Source of the DNA: DATDPM01 sp963841995
GTDB lineage: Bacteria > Pseudomonadota > Alphaproteobacteria > DATDPM01
Reading direction: 5' to 3'
Assembly: GCA_963841995.1 (NCBI GenBank)
Contig: CAWJEX010000017.1
Location: forward strand, 1 to 64,000
Length of the DNA: 64,000 nucleotides
Below the pieces are notes generated by a model. The model made no database searches. It saw only the letters and a list, made by a program, of their open reading frames with translations, and was not told the origin of the DNA. This document shows, piece after piece, positions 19,528 through 29,178 of this stretch (positions within the stretch are counted from its first letter, which is position 1; the number at the start of each line of letters is the position of its first letter). The position numbers and the translations under genes were made by a program.

Positions 19528-20690
19528 ACCGAGCAGCAATGGAACAGGCAGCGCCGGCTCCGCTTGGCCCGATTGCGATTCTATTCCCGAGTGCGGGACG
19601 TAAATCGCGGTTGCACGACGTCGAAGCGGGCCTGTGTCCGAAGGAATTTTTCTACGGGGCGCTGAATCTCTCGGCACGGGGAACAGTACTTCGCTATGCA
19701 GATACGCGCCAGGACCCGGACACGATCCTGGCCAACGCAAGGCTCTGGGCAGAGCGAGCGCGAAACCGCCTGAGCGGCTTCGGCCTTTCGCAGCAACGAG
19801 TCGCGGCGCTCAAATCCGAGATCGACGATACTAGGCTCGCGGTCAGCTTCACCGACGGATTCAGCCTGTCCTTGGGCCGGTATCGCCATCTGCTCGGCGG
19901 CGGCACGGTTCTGGCAGGGGGCTTCCATGGCCTTTCCGATGTGCCGGACGAGGTCGCACCCCCGGTCCGATCCTGGGCGCGTGCACAGATCCGCCAGGCG
20001 GTCCTTGGCCTCGATCACTTGTTCTTCTTCGGCGAGGCCGACCGGCAAGAAGCGATCCGCCGCTTCCAGATTCCGGAGCAGAAAACCAGCCTGTTCCTGT
20101 TCGGCGTCGACACCGATTTCTGGTGCCCGGGAAAGGAAGAGCCTGCCGATTACGTCCTGTCCGTAGGGTCGGATCCGAAGCGGGACTATGCAACACTTCT
20201 CGCGGCATCCATCGAGGCGCCCTTGCGCATTATCACGCGCCTCGGTTTGCAGCTGCCAAAAAACCGCGGTGATGTGGAAATCATCCGCGGCAGCTACCAC
20301 AACGTCGCGGTGACGGACACGGTGCTGCGTGACCTTTACCGCGAAGCCGCTATTGTGGTGGTGCCGGTGCGCAACGTGTTTCAGCCCTCGGGATACAGCG
20401 TGACGCTCCAGGCCATGGCGTGCGGGAAGCCGGTTGTATTGTCGCGGATCAAGGGGCTGTGGGACCCGGAGGCGTTCGTGTCCGGCGAGAACTGTGTGCT
20501 GGTCGAGCCCGAAAATCCGCGGGCCCTGGCGGACGCAATCGCGCAATTGCGCGCCGACCCTGCGTTTCGCAACAAAATCGGCGCGGCCGCGCGCGCCACG
20601 GCGGTGCGATTCTTCGCGCTCCAGCGCATGAACGATTCGCTCGCGGCGCTGGTGGAACGATGCCGCCACCTTGGGGAGGTAGGCGCATGA
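19524..20690 (+). CDS. Glycosyltransferase, GT4/GT-B fold
   Basis: 388 residues. The C-terminal half has the GT4 pattern: DYVLSVGSDPKRDYATLL as the start of the donor domain, then PSGYSVTLQAMACGKPVVLSRI, where the E-x7-E region of the family is partly replaced (the usual first Glu is Ser/Gly here), and ENCVLVEPENPRALADAI. Such enzymes transfer a sugar from a nucleotide donor to the growing glycan in the cytoplasm. Overlaps the upstream epimerase and downstream methyltransferase by four bases each. Donor and acceptor unknown. Confidence 0.75.
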   Translation: MNRAAMEQAAPAPLGPIAILFPSAGRKSRLHDVEAGLCPKEFFYGALNLSARGTVLRYADTRQDPDTILANARLWAERARNRLSGFGLSQQRVAALKSEIDDTRLAVSFTDGFSLSLGRYRHLLGGGTVLAGGFHGLSDVPDEVAPPVRSWARAQIRQAVLGLDHLFFFGEADRQEAIRRFQIPEQKTSLFLFGVDTDFWCPGKEEPADYVLSVGSDPKRDYATLLAASIEAPLRIITRLGLQLPKNRGDVEIIRGSYHNVAVTDTVLRDLYREAAIVVVPVRNVFQPSGYSVTLQAMACGKPVVLSRIKGLWDPEAFVSGENCVLVEPENPRALADAIAQLRADPAFRNKIGAAARATAVRFFALQRMNDSLAALVERCRHLGEVGA

Positions 20691-21472
20691 GCATGGCCCT
20701 CGTCCGCCGTCTGGCAGACATCTTGCCGGCCGCGCTCCGTGACCGGCTGCGCCGCGCCTATCGCGCCTTCGCGCCAGCTCCGGCCGAGCCGATGATGTAT
20801 CGCGTGCATCTCTTCGAGGAACTTCTCCAAGCGGCCGGGCGCGACAGCTTTCGCGGCAAGCGCATCCTCGAAATCGGGCCGCGCGATGGCCTGGACAGCA
20901 AACGTCTGGCCGCTCTCGATCCAGCACTTCTGGTGCTCATCGATTTGCCGGAGAAGCGCGCGCTCACGAAGCCGTGGCTCACGACCCTTCCCTGTCCCAA
21001 CCGCTACATCGAAGCGAATTTCATGTACATGCCGCAGGCCGGGTTCGACGCGCTGGGACGGTTCGACCTGATCTGGTGCACGGGCGTGCTCTACCACAAC
21101 GCTGAACAGCTCCGGTTCTTGCGGAAGCTCTACAAGCTGCTGGAGGTCGGCGGATGGTTGGTGCTGGAAAGCGCCACCTTGCGGGGCCACTCACTGTTTC
21201 GCGAGAGTGCCTATGTGCAGATCCATTATCCGCGCACCTACCGCAACACCGGGACGGTGACCCATCTTCCAACCGCGGGCGCCGTCAAGGCGTGGCTCAG
21301 CATGGCGGGCTTTTCCGAAACCCGGGATTCGCGTTGCTTCGAGCAGGACAATCGCAATCTCATCGGGATTCGCAAGGCCTGGCTCGCGCGCAAGACGAAC
21401 GAGGAAGGGGGCGGGCTCTGTTATGCGAAATCCGGCCTCAATCCGGCCTATAAGTTGGGCGACAGCACGTAA
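20687..21472 (+). CDS. SAM-dependent methyltransferase
   Basis: 261 residues. The SAM loop reads RILEIGPRDGLDS (about residue 63), then LLVLIDLPEK, and motif IV is FDLIWCTGVLYHNAEQLRFLRKL, with VGGWLVLESATL after it. The GVLYHN segment is also found in CmoB-type tRNA enzymes, but the polysaccharide context makes glycan methylation more likely. ATG 20687 overlaps the glycosyltransferase stop; the open frame upstream from 20420 is a shadow of that gene. About 170 bases without a gene separate it from the next glycosyltransferase. Confidence 0.78.
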   Translation: MSMALVRRLADILPAALRDRLRRAYRAFAPAPAEPMMYRVHLFEELLQAAGRDSFRGKRILEIGPRDGLDSKRLAALDPALLVLIDLPEKRALTKPWLTTLPCPNRYIEANFMYMPQAGFDALGRFDLIWCTGVLYHNAEQLRFLRKLYKLLEVGGWLVLESATLRGHSLFRESAYVQIHYPRTYRNTGTVTHLPTAGAVKAWLSMAGFSETRDSRCFEQDNRNLIGIRKAWLARKTNEEGGGLCYAKSGLNPAYKLGDST

Positions 21473-21644
21473 CAGCCTTGCGCCAAGCCGCCGCATGCCC
21501 TCGTGCCGCCTGCCGAAGCGCCGGGTCCGAGACGCCGTCTATGCGTGGCGGCGATCAGGTCCTATGGACGCGGCGTCCTTGGCGCCATGCGACCGAGACG
21601 CTGGTGCTCCGGCGGCAAGCCGAGCCTTCGGCCTGACGCGGGCC

Positions 21645-22673
21645 ATGAGGGTCGCCATCGGCTATCGCATAGTCGAAGGTCCGTGGGGCGGCGGCAATGG
21701 ATTCGTCACCGCGCTCGAATCAGCGCTCCGGGCCGCGAGCCACGAAATCGTGCATGACCTTAAGGATGCGGACATCGATATCATTCTTCTCTTCGACCCC
21801 CGCGCGCGGCTGCCGAACGTCCCGTTTGCGGCGGGCGCCATTCTCCGCTATCTGGCGTTTCGCCATCCCGAGGCGATCGCGGTACATCGCGTGAACGAGT
21901 GCGACGAGCGCAAGAAAACCCGGACGATGAATCCGCGGCTGCGGCTTGCTAATTATTGCGCCGATCACACGGTGTTCGTCGGATCGTGGCTCCGGAGTCT
22001 GCCGGTGTGGAAGGAGAGACGGGGCCGCGACAGCAGCGTGATCCTGAACGGCGCCGATGACTCCCTTTTTCATTCGGACGGACATCGAAATTGGGACGGA
22101 CGCGGCGTTTTGAAACTCGTCACCCATCATTGGGGCGGCAACTGGATGAAGGGATTCGACGTCTATGACCTGATCGACCGCATGCTGGAGGCTGCTCCGT
22201 GGCGAGATCGGATTGCGTTCACCTATGTGGGAAACTTGCCCAAGGGTTACCGATTCCGGAACGCGCGCTATGTCCCGCCGCTTGCCGGCCAAGAACTGGC
22301 CGATGAATTACGCGCCCACCATGCGTATATTACCGCGTCCATCAACGAACCGGGTGGCAACCATCAAAACGAAGGCGCGCTTTGCGGCCTACCTCTTCTC
22401 TACCGCAACAGCGGCTGCTTGCCGGAGTATTGCGGCGGCTTCGGCATTATGTTCGAAGGACCAGACGGCTTCGAGGCGGCGCTTATCAAAATGATCGAGT
22501 CTTATGCGTCCCTGGTGCCGCGCATGCGCGCCTATCCGCACACGGCCGTGAAAACCGCCGGCCAGTATATCGCGCTGTTCGAAGACTTGATGGCTCGCCG
22601 AGCGGACATCGTCCGAAACCGCCGATTGCTGCGCGATCCGCTCAGATTCTTTTTGAATCAAATTCCCTGGTAG
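21645..22673 (+). CDS. Glycosyltransferase-like protein
   Basis: 342 residues. It begins MRVAIGYRIVEGPWGGGNGF, a start typical of proteins that bind nucleotide sugars, and later has HHWGGNWMKGFDVYDLIDRML (donor-domain start), ITASINEPGGNHQNEGALCGLPLLYRNSGCLPEYCGGFG, where the E-G-A-x-x-G-L-P motif stands in for the usual GT4 glutamate loop. No membrane segment is seen. The ATG at 21645 is the first good start after the preceding methyltransferase; the frame stays open upstream to 21423 but with no family signal. Specificity unknown. Confidence 0.65.
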   Translation: MRVAIGYRIVEGPWGGGNGFVTALESALRAASHEIVHDLKDADIDIILLFDPRARLPNVPFAAGAILRYLAFRHPEAIAVHRVNECDERKKTRTMNPRLRLANYCADHTVFVGSWLRSLPVWKERRGRDSSVILNGADDSLFHSDGHRNWDGRGVLKLVTHHWGGNWMKGFDVYDLIDRMLEAAPWRDRIAFTYVGNLPKGYRFRNARYVPPLAGQELADELRAHHAYITASINEPGGNHQNEGALCGLPLLYRNSGCLPEYCGGFGIMFEGPDGFEAALIKMIESYASLVPRMRAYPHTAVKTAGQYIALFEDLMARRADIVRNRRLLRDPLRFFLNQIPW

Positions 22674-22678
22674 GATCG

Positions 22679-23470
22679 GTGCGCAAGGATTACACGGCGG
22701 CAACGACCGGAGAAACGAGCGAGATCGAATTCGTCGCCCGTTATTGGACGGAGGTCTGGAACAAACAAGGCGGGCCCAAGGGGGGATTAGCCCGCATGAC
22801 GGCGAAGCCCGAATACCGGATCATGGCGCCCTATCTTGCGGGCTTGCCCGAGGGCGCCAGGATTCTGGATGGCGGATGCGGGCTCGGCGAATGGACGATC
22901 TTCTTCCGGCGAAAGGGCTACCAAGCGCTTGGCATCGACATCAGCGCGCAGACGATCGCCAGGCTTCGCGAGATTTTTCCAGATGCCGAGTTCACCGTAG
23001 CCGATATCCGCGAGAGCGGCCTGCCGGGCGAAAGCTTCGACACCTACTTCTCCTGGGGCGTGTTCGAACATTTCGAGGAAGGTCTTCATCGATGTGTCGC
23101 CGAAGCGTTCCGGCTGTTGAAGCCCGGCGGGTTACTCTTCGTGACCGTGCCTTTCGACAATCTGCGCCATGCGCTGGCAGGGGCATTGGCGAGCGGACAC
23201 GAGATAGTGGGCAAAGGTGCACCGCTGCGCTTCTATCAATGGCGGCTCACCCGCGCGGAGTTGGCCCGCGAGCTTTCGATCGGAGGGTTCGTCGTGCTCG
23301 ATCTGCGGCCGATTCACAAGCGCCAAGGCGTATTACGATTCCTCAGCCGGACGTTCCACCTGCGTTACGACCGGTTCCTCGTCAAGGCCGCAAGCGCCGT
23401 CCTGGCGCCGTTCGTTCCGGCAGTGGCGATCGCGCATATGGTGATGGCGGTTGCGCGAAAGCCCGAATGA
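22679..23470 (+). CDS. SAM-dependent methyltransferase
   Basis: 263 residues. Clear class I set: ILDGGCGLGEWTIFF (SAM loop, about residue 62), LGIDISAQTIARL (motif II), DTYFSWGVFEHFEEG (motif IV) and LLKPGGLLFVTVPFDN. The start is taken as GTG 22679, five bases after the upstream stop; the protein pattern begins there. Its stop overlaps the next gene's ATG. With the following gene it forms a pair of adjacent methyltransferases that are only distantly similar, so they probably act on different positions of the glycan. Confidence 0.8.
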   Translation: MRKDYTAATTGETSEIEFVARYWTEVWNKQGGPKGGLARMTAKPEYRIMAPYLAGLPEGARILDGGCGLGEWTIFFRRKGYQALGIDISAQTIARLREIFPDAEFTVADIRESGLPGESFDTYFSWGVFEHFEEGLHRCVAEAFRLLKPGGLLFVTVPFDNLRHALAGALASGHEIVGKGAPLRFYQWRLTRAELARELSIGGFVVLDLRPIHKRQGVLRFLSRTFHLRYDRFLVKAASAVLAPFVPAVAIAHMVMAVARKPE

Positions 23471-24282
23471 GCAACGAACTGAATGGCGATCTGAAACTTG
23501 GCGCCGGCGATCGGCTGCGCTATCTGGCCCGAAATTTCACCCGCAATCTCAAGGGCGGTTCCGGGATCGTGGCTGTGCGATGGCGGAATCCGCCGCTGCT
23601 CTCCGCCAAGAACAGCGGCATGACCTCGTCCCCCTTGCGCTGTCTTTCGGAAACCTTCATCCGTCACGAGCTGCCGCGCTTGCATCCCGCGGCCGAGGTC
23701 TCGGTCCTGGACGTAGGGTGCGGCAGCGGCCGTCTCGCGGTTTTGCTGGCCGGTGCCGGATACCGGGGCCGGTACACGGGCATCGACGTGGCGGACCGAT
23801 TCGGAGTCGCAAAACTTGCGGAGGGTTCCTTTCAAACGCGATTCGTCGCAGGCAATGCGCACAGCGCCCCCCTCGATGGACCGTTCGACCTGATTCTTTC
23901 TGTGTCCGCTTTGGAGCACATTGAGGATGACGGCGCCGTAATTGCGCGGCTCGACAAGATGCTGGCGGCGGATGGCATGCAGATTTATTTGGTCCCGGCG
24001 CCGGCAGCGCTTCCGATTTATTTGTGGCACGGCTATCGTCAGTACAGCACAAAAGCAATTGCCGAACGTTTCGGCACGCGGGGTGTTCGTGTTTACGGGC
24101 TTGGCGGCGGAGCGACATGGCTGCTTCATTTTCTGTCGATCACGGTTCCCGAGGCGATCTGCCGCGTGTCGATGCGGCGCGCCATGCCGCGCATTTACGC
24201 GAACCTGTTGCGTATCGCGCTTCGGCTCGATCGGCTATTGCCCGCTTTTCCCTTGGGCTATGCGATCGTGAAGGCCGACTGA
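23467..24282 (+). CDS. SAM-dependent methyltransferase
   Basis: 271 residues. The SAM loop is VLDVGCGSGRLAVLLAGAG (about residue 77), with YTGIDVADRFG next and DLILSVSALEHIEDDGAVI as motif IV. The C-terminal part has a hydrophobic stretch (LLHFLSITVPEAICRV) that may bind a membrane or lipid-linked acceptor. The frame is open far upstream (to 22744) but that part is the shadow of the previous gene; ATG 23467 overlaps that gene's stop. Acceptor unknown. Confidence 0.78.
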   Translation: MSNELNGDLKLGAGDRLRYLARNFTRNLKGGSGIVAVRWRNPPLLSAKNSGMTSSPLRCLSETFIRHELPRLHPAAEVSVLDVGCGSGRLAVLLAGAGYRGRYTGIDVADRFGVAKLAEGSFQTRFVAGNAHSAPLDGPFDLILSVSALEHIEDDGAVIARLDKMLAADGMQIYLVPAPAALPIYLWHGYRQYSTKAIAERFGTRGVRVYGLGGGATWLLHFLSITVPEAICRVSMRRAMPRIYANLLRIALRLDRLLPAFPLGYAIVKAD

Positions 24283-24286
24283 TCCA

Positions 24287-25267
24287 ATGGCGGCGCGGAC
24301 AGCCCTGATCTTCGGCATTTCGGGCCAAGACGGCGCGTATTTGGCGAAGTTGCTTCTGGACAAGGGCTACAGCGTCCATGGAACGTCGCGCGACGCGGAA
24401 ATGTCCCCATTCGCCAGCCTGGTGACGCTTGGGGTGCGGGACCAAGTCAAAGTGTACTCGGCGGCGCCCGCCGATTTTCGCAGCGTGGCCCAGGTCGTAA
24501 CGCGCGTCGAGCCGGACGAGATCTACAATTTGACGGGACAGAGCTCGGTTGGGCTTTCGTTCCAGCAACCCGTCGAGACCATCGAGAGCATCACCATCGG
24601 CACACTCAACATGCTTGAGGCCTTGCGCATGCTGGGGCCCTCCGTTCGTTTCTACAACGCCGGGTCAGGCGAATGTTTCGGTGACACCGGTGAAACTGCG
24701 GCCGACGAGCAGACGGCCTTCCGGCCACGTAGCCCCTATGCCGTTGCTAAGGCGGGGGCATTTTGGGAAGTCGTGAACTACCGCGACGCCTACGGCCTCT
24801 TCGCCTGTTCGGGAATTCTCTTTAATCATGAATTGCCGCTTCGTCCCTCCCGCTTCGTGACCCGCAAGGCGGTGTCGGCGGCGGCGCGCATTGCCCGCGG
24901 CAGCAAGGAAAAACTCGCACTCGGCAATATTGCGATCCGGCGCGATTGGGGATGGGCCCCCGAATATGTCATTGCGATGTGGAGAATGCTCAAGCAGGAA
25001 GCCCCAGAAGATTACGTGATCGCAACCGGTATTCCCCACTCGCTTCAGGAATTCGTGGAAGCGGCGTTCGGCCACTTTGGCTTGAACTGGCGGGAACACG
25101 TAACGATCGACGCGTCGCTGTTCCGGCCTTCAGACATTGCTTGCGGCTTCGGCAACGCCGGGAAGGCTGAGCGGCATTTGGGCTGGAAGGCGGAAGCCAC
25201 CATGCGCGACGTCGTGGGGCGTATGGCGGCGGCTGAGTTAACGCAGAAAGCTAAAGCGTCAGAGTGA
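24287..25267 (+). CDS. GDP-mannose 4,6-dehydratase-like SDR enzyme
   Basis: 326 residues. It begins ALIFGISGQDGAYLAKLLLDKGY, the GDP-mannose dehydratase start motif, then EIYNLTGQSSVGLSFQQP, NAGSGECFG and the catalytic pair in SPYAVAKAGAFW (about residue 150). The family's RRSS-type NADP-binding loop after the first strand is replaced by TSRDAEMSP, and about 30 residues are missing compared with the gmd at 29171. It is a clear paralogue of that gene, and its substrate may be different. It overlaps the next glycosyltransferase by four bases. Confidence 0.75.
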   Translation: MAARTALIFGISGQDGAYLAKLLLDKGYSVHGTSRDAEMSPFASLVTLGVRDQVKVYSAAPADFRSVAQVVTRVEPDEIYNLTGQSSVGLSFQQPVETIESITIGTLNMLEALRMLGPSVRFYNAGSGECFGDTGETAADEQTAFRPRSPYAVAKAGAFWEVVNYRDAYGLFACSGILFNHELPLRPSRFVTRKAVSAAARIARGSKEKLALGNIAIRRDWGWAPEYVIAMWRMLKQEAPEDYVIATGIPHSLQEFVEAAFGHFGLNWREHVTIDASLFRPSDIACGFGNAGKAERHLGWKAEATMRDVVGRMAAAELTQKAKASE

Positions 25268-26376
25268 GCGCTATCAAGGATGCCCTGCGCCGGACCGGGA
25301 TCCATGGCGCATGCCTGTCGTGGCGCCTGCTTGGCGCCCTTGGCCTCCATCCCTCATATTTCCCCCCGGTTGCGTTCGTGGTCGAGGACGCGGACTGGGC
25401 GATCCGGTGGGTGGGCGAGCACGTTTGCGCCGGGATCGAGCGCGAGGCGCCCGGCATCGCAGCGGTCACCACCAGCCCCGAACGGCTCATGAGCCGCGTC
25501 GTCCACTTTGGATCTCAATACATGTGGCTGACGTGGGGCAGTGCTATGGCGAGTTCGAACCGCTTTGTCGTCTCGTTCTTCCACGGCAAGCGCGAAGATG
25601 GACCCGACACGGCACGCCACATCGACGCCTTTCTCGAAAGCGTGCCGCGCCTATCCAAAATCGTGACCGCAGCTTCCATCGTGGAAAAGCGCCTGCTCGG
25701 CTGGGGCGTGCCTGAGGTCAAGGTGGTTCGTATTCCGATCGGCGTTGACACCGGCCTGTTCACCCCGCCGACCGCCGACCAGCGCATTGCGGCCAGGGCG
25801 CGTTTCGGGATCGGGCCGGAGAGGGTCGTTATTGGCTCGTTCCAGAAAGACGGTGTCGGCTGGGCCGATGGGTTGCAGCCGAAGCTCATTAAAGGGCCCG
25901 ACATCTTCCTCGCGGTGATGGAGCGGCTCGCCAAGGAGGTTCCGGTCTTCGTCTTGCTCACGGGTCCGGCGCGGGGCTTCGTCAAACAGGGACTCGAACG
26001 TCTGGCGATTCCGCATGCGCATGCCTACGTCACAGACCACCGACAGCTGGCCGAATGTTATCGGGCGCTCGACCTCTATCTCATCACGTCGCGGGAGGAA
26101 GGAGGGCCGATGGCGCTGATGGAGAGCATGGCGAGCGGCGTTCCGGTGGTCTCCACCGCCGTTGGCATGGCGCCGGACCTGATCCGCGACGGCGTGACCG
26201 GAGCAATCGCCGACTCAGAGAATGTCGAGCAACTCTGTCACAAGAGCCTCGGCCTCCTTCTCGCCGAAGACGGCGCGGCGCCGCTGCGAGCGCGGGCACG
26301 AGAAGTGGTTGCCTCCTGTGACTGGAGGATCGTTGCGCACGATCACCTGGAAAAAGTGTACCGGCCGCTGCTGTGA
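25264..26376 (+). CDS. Glycosyltransferase, GT4 family
   Basis: 370 residues from GTG 25264, which overlaps the dehydratase stop. The donor domain starts near residue 195 (ERVVIGSFQKDGVGW) and contains LYLITSREEGGPMALMESMASGVPVVSTAVG, the E-x7-E type motif of GT4 enzymes (Glu at about residue 278 and at the MES position), then LIRDGVTGAIADSENVEQL. These enzymes act in the cytoplasm on lipid-linked glycans. The sugar donor may be GDP-mannose-derived, given the two dehydratases nearby; that is inference. Confidence 0.8.
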   Translation: MSAIKDALRRTGIHGACLSWRLLGALGLHPSYFPPVAFVVEDADWAIRWVGEHVCAGIEREAPGIAAVTTSPERLMSRVVHFGSQYMWLTWGSAMASSNRFVVSFFHGKREDGPDTARHIDAFLESVPRLSKIVTAASIVEKRLLGWGVPEVKVVRIPIGVDTGLFTPPTADQRIAARARFGIGPERVVIGSFQKDGVGWADGLQPKLIKGPDIFLAVMERLAKEVPVFVLLTGPARGFVKQGLERLAIPHAHAYVTDHRQLAECYRALDLYLITSREEGGPMALMESMASGVPVVSTAVGMAPDLIRDGVTGAIADSENVEQLCHKSLGLLLAEDGAAPLRARAREVVASCDWRIVAHDHLEKVYRPLL

Positions 26377-27479
26377 GCCTGCAGCGAATCGACACTTGGC
26401 CCCGCCAGATGCTGCGTGGCGGATACCGTTTGGGTGTCGGTCTTGCCGCGCTCGCAAGCCTCTCCGTTCCAGGGCGACGCAATGGGATCCGGGTCTTCTA
26501 TGGTGGAGCGCGGGCGGGCGACATCGGCGGGCCGCTGGTCAAGGTCAAGCGGCTTCGCGAACGGTTTCCGGAATGCCGTCTTGGTTTTACGGTCGCTTAC
26601 ACCTTGAGTAACGCGGCCTATCTGCCCGGATTTGCGCTGCGCGCCATCAAAGCTCGCGGCATTCCTATTGTCTCCAATCAAAACGGCGTCTTCTATCCGG
26701 CTTGGTATGGCGGCGACTGGCGTGCGATGAACGCCGAAATGGCGCCGGCCTATCACCTCGCAAATTACGTATTCTGGCAGAGCGCTTTTTGCCGCCGCGC
26801 GGCCGACTATTTTCTGGGCGAGCGCCAGGGCCAAGGCGAAGTGCTATACAATGCGGTGGACACCGCGCATTTCAAACCTGCCAATCAACTGCCATCGCGG
26901 CCCTTCACTTTTCTCCTGACCGGCAAGATCGACACTCACCTCTTTTACCGGATCGAGGCCAGCCTGAACGGATTGGCCGCAGCCCGCGCCGAGGGATTCG
27001 ACGCACGGCTGATGCTTGCGGGATGGATCGCAGACGATGCACTCCAGCGCACAAGTGAGACGGCTCGGGCTTTAGGGGTAAGCGCGGCGGTGAGATATGC
27101 CGGCTCCTATACCCAGGAACAAGCGCCCGGCATATATCAGCAGGCCCATGCCTACGTCATGCTCAAGCACAACGACCCTTGCCCGAACACGGTACTCGAA
27201 GCCATGGCGTGCGGGCTGCCCGTGGTCTACTCGGACACCGGCGGCGTTCGTGAACTCGTCGGGGAGGATTCCGGCATCGCAGTTCCGTGCGAAGAGGACT
27301 GGGAAAGGCCGCGCTGGCCCGATGCGGCCGCGGTTGCGGCGGCGATGATGGCGGCCGCCGAAAATCGTGACCGTCTGGCCTTGGCTGCAAGAAGGCGCGC
27401 AACCGAACGCTTCGATATCCTGCCCTGGATCGAACGGCACCGCGCGGTGTTCACCTCTCTGGTCGGGGAGACCGCGTGA
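26373..27479 (+). CDS. Glycosyltransferase, GT4 family
   Basis: 368 residues, GTG start overlapping the previous stop. The N-terminal part contains NQNGVFYPAWYGGDW and LANYVFWQSAFCRRAADYFLG, and the donor domain TFLLTGKIDTHLFYRI, followed by AYVMLKHNDPCPNTVLEAMACGLPVVYSDTGGVRELVG, a standard GT4 motif region. A fragment of a close relative of this gene lies at 17060-17272, so a second copy once existed in this locus or was brought in. Donor and acceptor unknown. Confidence 0.82.
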   Translation: MSLQRIDTWPRQMLRGGYRLGVGLAALASLSVPGRRNGIRVFYGGARAGDIGGPLVKVKRLRERFPECRLGFTVAYTLSNAAYLPGFALRAIKARGIPIVSNQNGVFYPAWYGGDWRAMNAEMAPAYHLANYVFWQSAFCRRAADYFLGERQGQGEVLYNAVDTAHFKPANQLPSRPFTFLLTGKIDTHLFYRIEASLNGLAAARAEGFDARLMLAGWIADDALQRTSETARALGVSAAVRYAGSYTQEQAPGIYQQAHAYVMLKHNDPCPNTVLEAMACGLPVVYSDTGGVRELVGEDSGIAVPCEEDWERPRWPDAAAVAAAMMAAAENRDRLALAARRRATERFDILPWIERHRAVFTSLVGETA

Positions 27480-28252
27480 CGCCGGCTCTCAAGCGACCGG
27501 GGCTCGCAGCGATTGCGGCGCTGTCCTGGATTTACCGGCTGCTGCCTTGGGGGCTGCGCCGGTTCTTGGTCTTTGGCTTGGCGGCGATCGAATCACGGAT
27601 TGGACCGCCCGATGCGAGCCTCCGCCGCCTGTTCCGCCTTCAGGACGATATCGAGAAGCTGATCAACGAGCGCGCCATGGCGCTTGGTCGCGGCGAACAC
27701 CCCAAGCACCGGCTAATCAAATACCATGATTTTTTCGTCGAGCGGATTCGACGAGGTTCGCATGTGCTCGATATCGGCTGCGGTTACGGAGCAGTCGCGC
27801 GAAGCATCGCGCGCCGGGTCGAGGCCGTGAAGGTGACCGGTATCGATTTTGACAAGCGGCGCATCGCCGAGGCGACGTCCGCCGACAATCCGCCGAATCT
27901 GACCTTCGTGACCGGCGATGCGCTCGACAAGCTTCCTGACGGTCCGTGGGACACGGTGGTGCTCTCCAATATCCTGGAGCATATCGAAGGGCGGGTGGAT
28001 TTCTTACGACGAATCGTGCAAACGACACGGCCCCGCCAGGTATTGATTCGCGTGCCCTTGTTCGAGCGGAACTGGCAGATCGCGCTGCGGAGAGAACTCG
28101 GAGTCACGTACTTCTCGGATCCGACTCATCACATCGAGCACACGCTTGAACAATTCGATCGCGAAATCGAAGACTCCGGCCTCGAAACCATGACGCGATC
28201 GACGTTGTGGGGAGAGATCTGGGCGGAATGCCGGCCCAAGGGCCAGCCCTAG
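27476..28252 (+). CDS. SAM-dependent methyltransferase
   Basis: 258 residues from GTG 27476, overlapping the upstream stop. SAM loop VLDIGCGYGAVARSIA (about residue 98), VTGIDFDKRRIAEA as motif II, DTVVLSNILEHIEGRVDFL as motif IV, and RQVLIRVPLFE. The N-terminal 60 residues contain a hydrophobic segment (AAIAALSWIYRLLPWGL) which could associate with the membrane. It stands between a GT4 and a GT2 gene. Acceptor unknown. Confidence 0.8.
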   Translation: MTPALKRPGLAAIAALSWIYRLLPWGLRRFLVFGLAAIESRIGPPDASLRRLFRLQDDIEKLINERAMALGRGEHPKHRLIKYHDFFVERIRRGSHVLDIGCGYGAVARSIARRVEAVKVTGIDFDKRRIAEATSADNPPNLTFVTGDALDKLPDGPWDTVVLSNILEHIEGRVDFLRRIVQTTRPRQVLIRVPLFERNWQIALRRELGVTYFSDPTHHIEHTLEQFDREIEDSGLETMTRSTLWGEIWAECRPKGQP

Positions 28253-28260
28253 GACTCGTG

Positions 28261-29178
28261 ATGCCGAATCCGACCGTCAGCGTCATTCTTCCCTGCTACA
28301 ACGCGCATCGCTATCTGACCCGCGCACTGGATAGCGTGCGCGCCCAAACCTTCCGGGATTTCGAGATCATCGTGATCGACGATGGCTCGACCGACCCCGG
28401 GACAGTCGCATATCTCAATCAGCTACCCAGCGACATCCGGCTCGTGCGGCAGGAAAACCGGGGGCTGCCGGGTGCGAGAAACACGGGCTTCCACGAGGCG
28501 CGCGGAAAATACGTGCTGCCCCTTGACTGCGACGACTGGCTGGAGCCGACATTCATCGAAAAAACACTGGTGGCGTTGGAGGCAGCGCCAGAACGCGCCT
28601 TCGCCTTCGCGCAGATGGTGCTGGAAGGCGACGCCGTCGGCCAGTTGGTCAAACATTATAACTTTTTCGAGCAGTTGTTCCTCAACCAGCTGCCATACTG
28701 CCTCTTGGTCCGCAAATCGGCATGGGCCGCCGTGGGCGGCTACGACGAGTCAATGCGCGAAGGCTACGAAGATTGGGAGTTGAATATCCGGATGGGCGGC
28801 CACGGGTGGTTTGGCGCTGCGGTGCCCGAGCCCCTGTTTCACTACCACGTCAGCCGCTCCGGCATGTTGCTGAGCATGTCGTCCGGCTTGCATGGGCGGC
28901 TATGGACGACGATACAAAGGCGCAACCCCAAGCTCTACCGCACATCCAACTTGATCGGCGCATGGAAACGATGGCGCGGCATGCCGTCCGCATATCCGCT
29001 TCCGCTTTACTTTGCATGGCTGGCGATGCACAAATTTCTGCCGGAACGACTGTTCGCCGCCGTCTTCCGCGGATTGCTCCGTCTGTCGCAGTCTCGGCGG
29101 GTAACGCGCAAATTCTTGCGCGACCGCGAGGGCGGTGGCGTAAGCGAAATATCGAGGTCCAAGCCGAGAAATGGATAA
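28261..29178 (+). CDS. Family 2 glycosyltransferase (GT-A fold)
   Basis: 305 residues. The GT2 signature is complete: VSVILPCYNAHRYLTRALDS at the N-terminus, FEIIVIDDGSTD, a LPLDCDDWLEP metal-binding D-x-D region (about residue 90) and GYDESMREGYEDWELNIRM, where the acidic pair forms the catalytic-base region. No transmembrane helices, so a cytoplasmic or peripheral enzyme. ATG 28261 is preferred; a GTG just before it is possible. The 3' end overlaps the gmd start by eight bases. Confidence 0.85.
   Translation: MPNPTVSVILPCYNAHRYLTRALDSVRAQTFRDFEIIVIDDGSTDPGTVAYLNQLPSDIRLVRQENRGLPGARNTGFHEARGKYVLPLDCDDWLEPTFIEKTLVALEAAPERAFAFAQMVLEGDAVGQLVKHYNFFEQLFLNQLPYCLLVRKSAWAAVGGYDESMREGYEDWELNIRMGGHGWFGAAVPEPLFHYHVSRSGMLLSMSSGLHGRLWTTIQRRNPKLYRTSNLIGAWKRWRGMPSAYPLPLYFAWLAMHKFLPERLFAAVFRGLLRLSQSRRVTRKFLRDREGGGVSEISRSKPRNG

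Noticed and set aside
22744..23466. Upstream part of the 512-residue frame that includes the methyltransferase at 23467
   Set aside because: This part overlaps another methyltransferase in a different frame and has no motif; only the portion from 23467 is coding.
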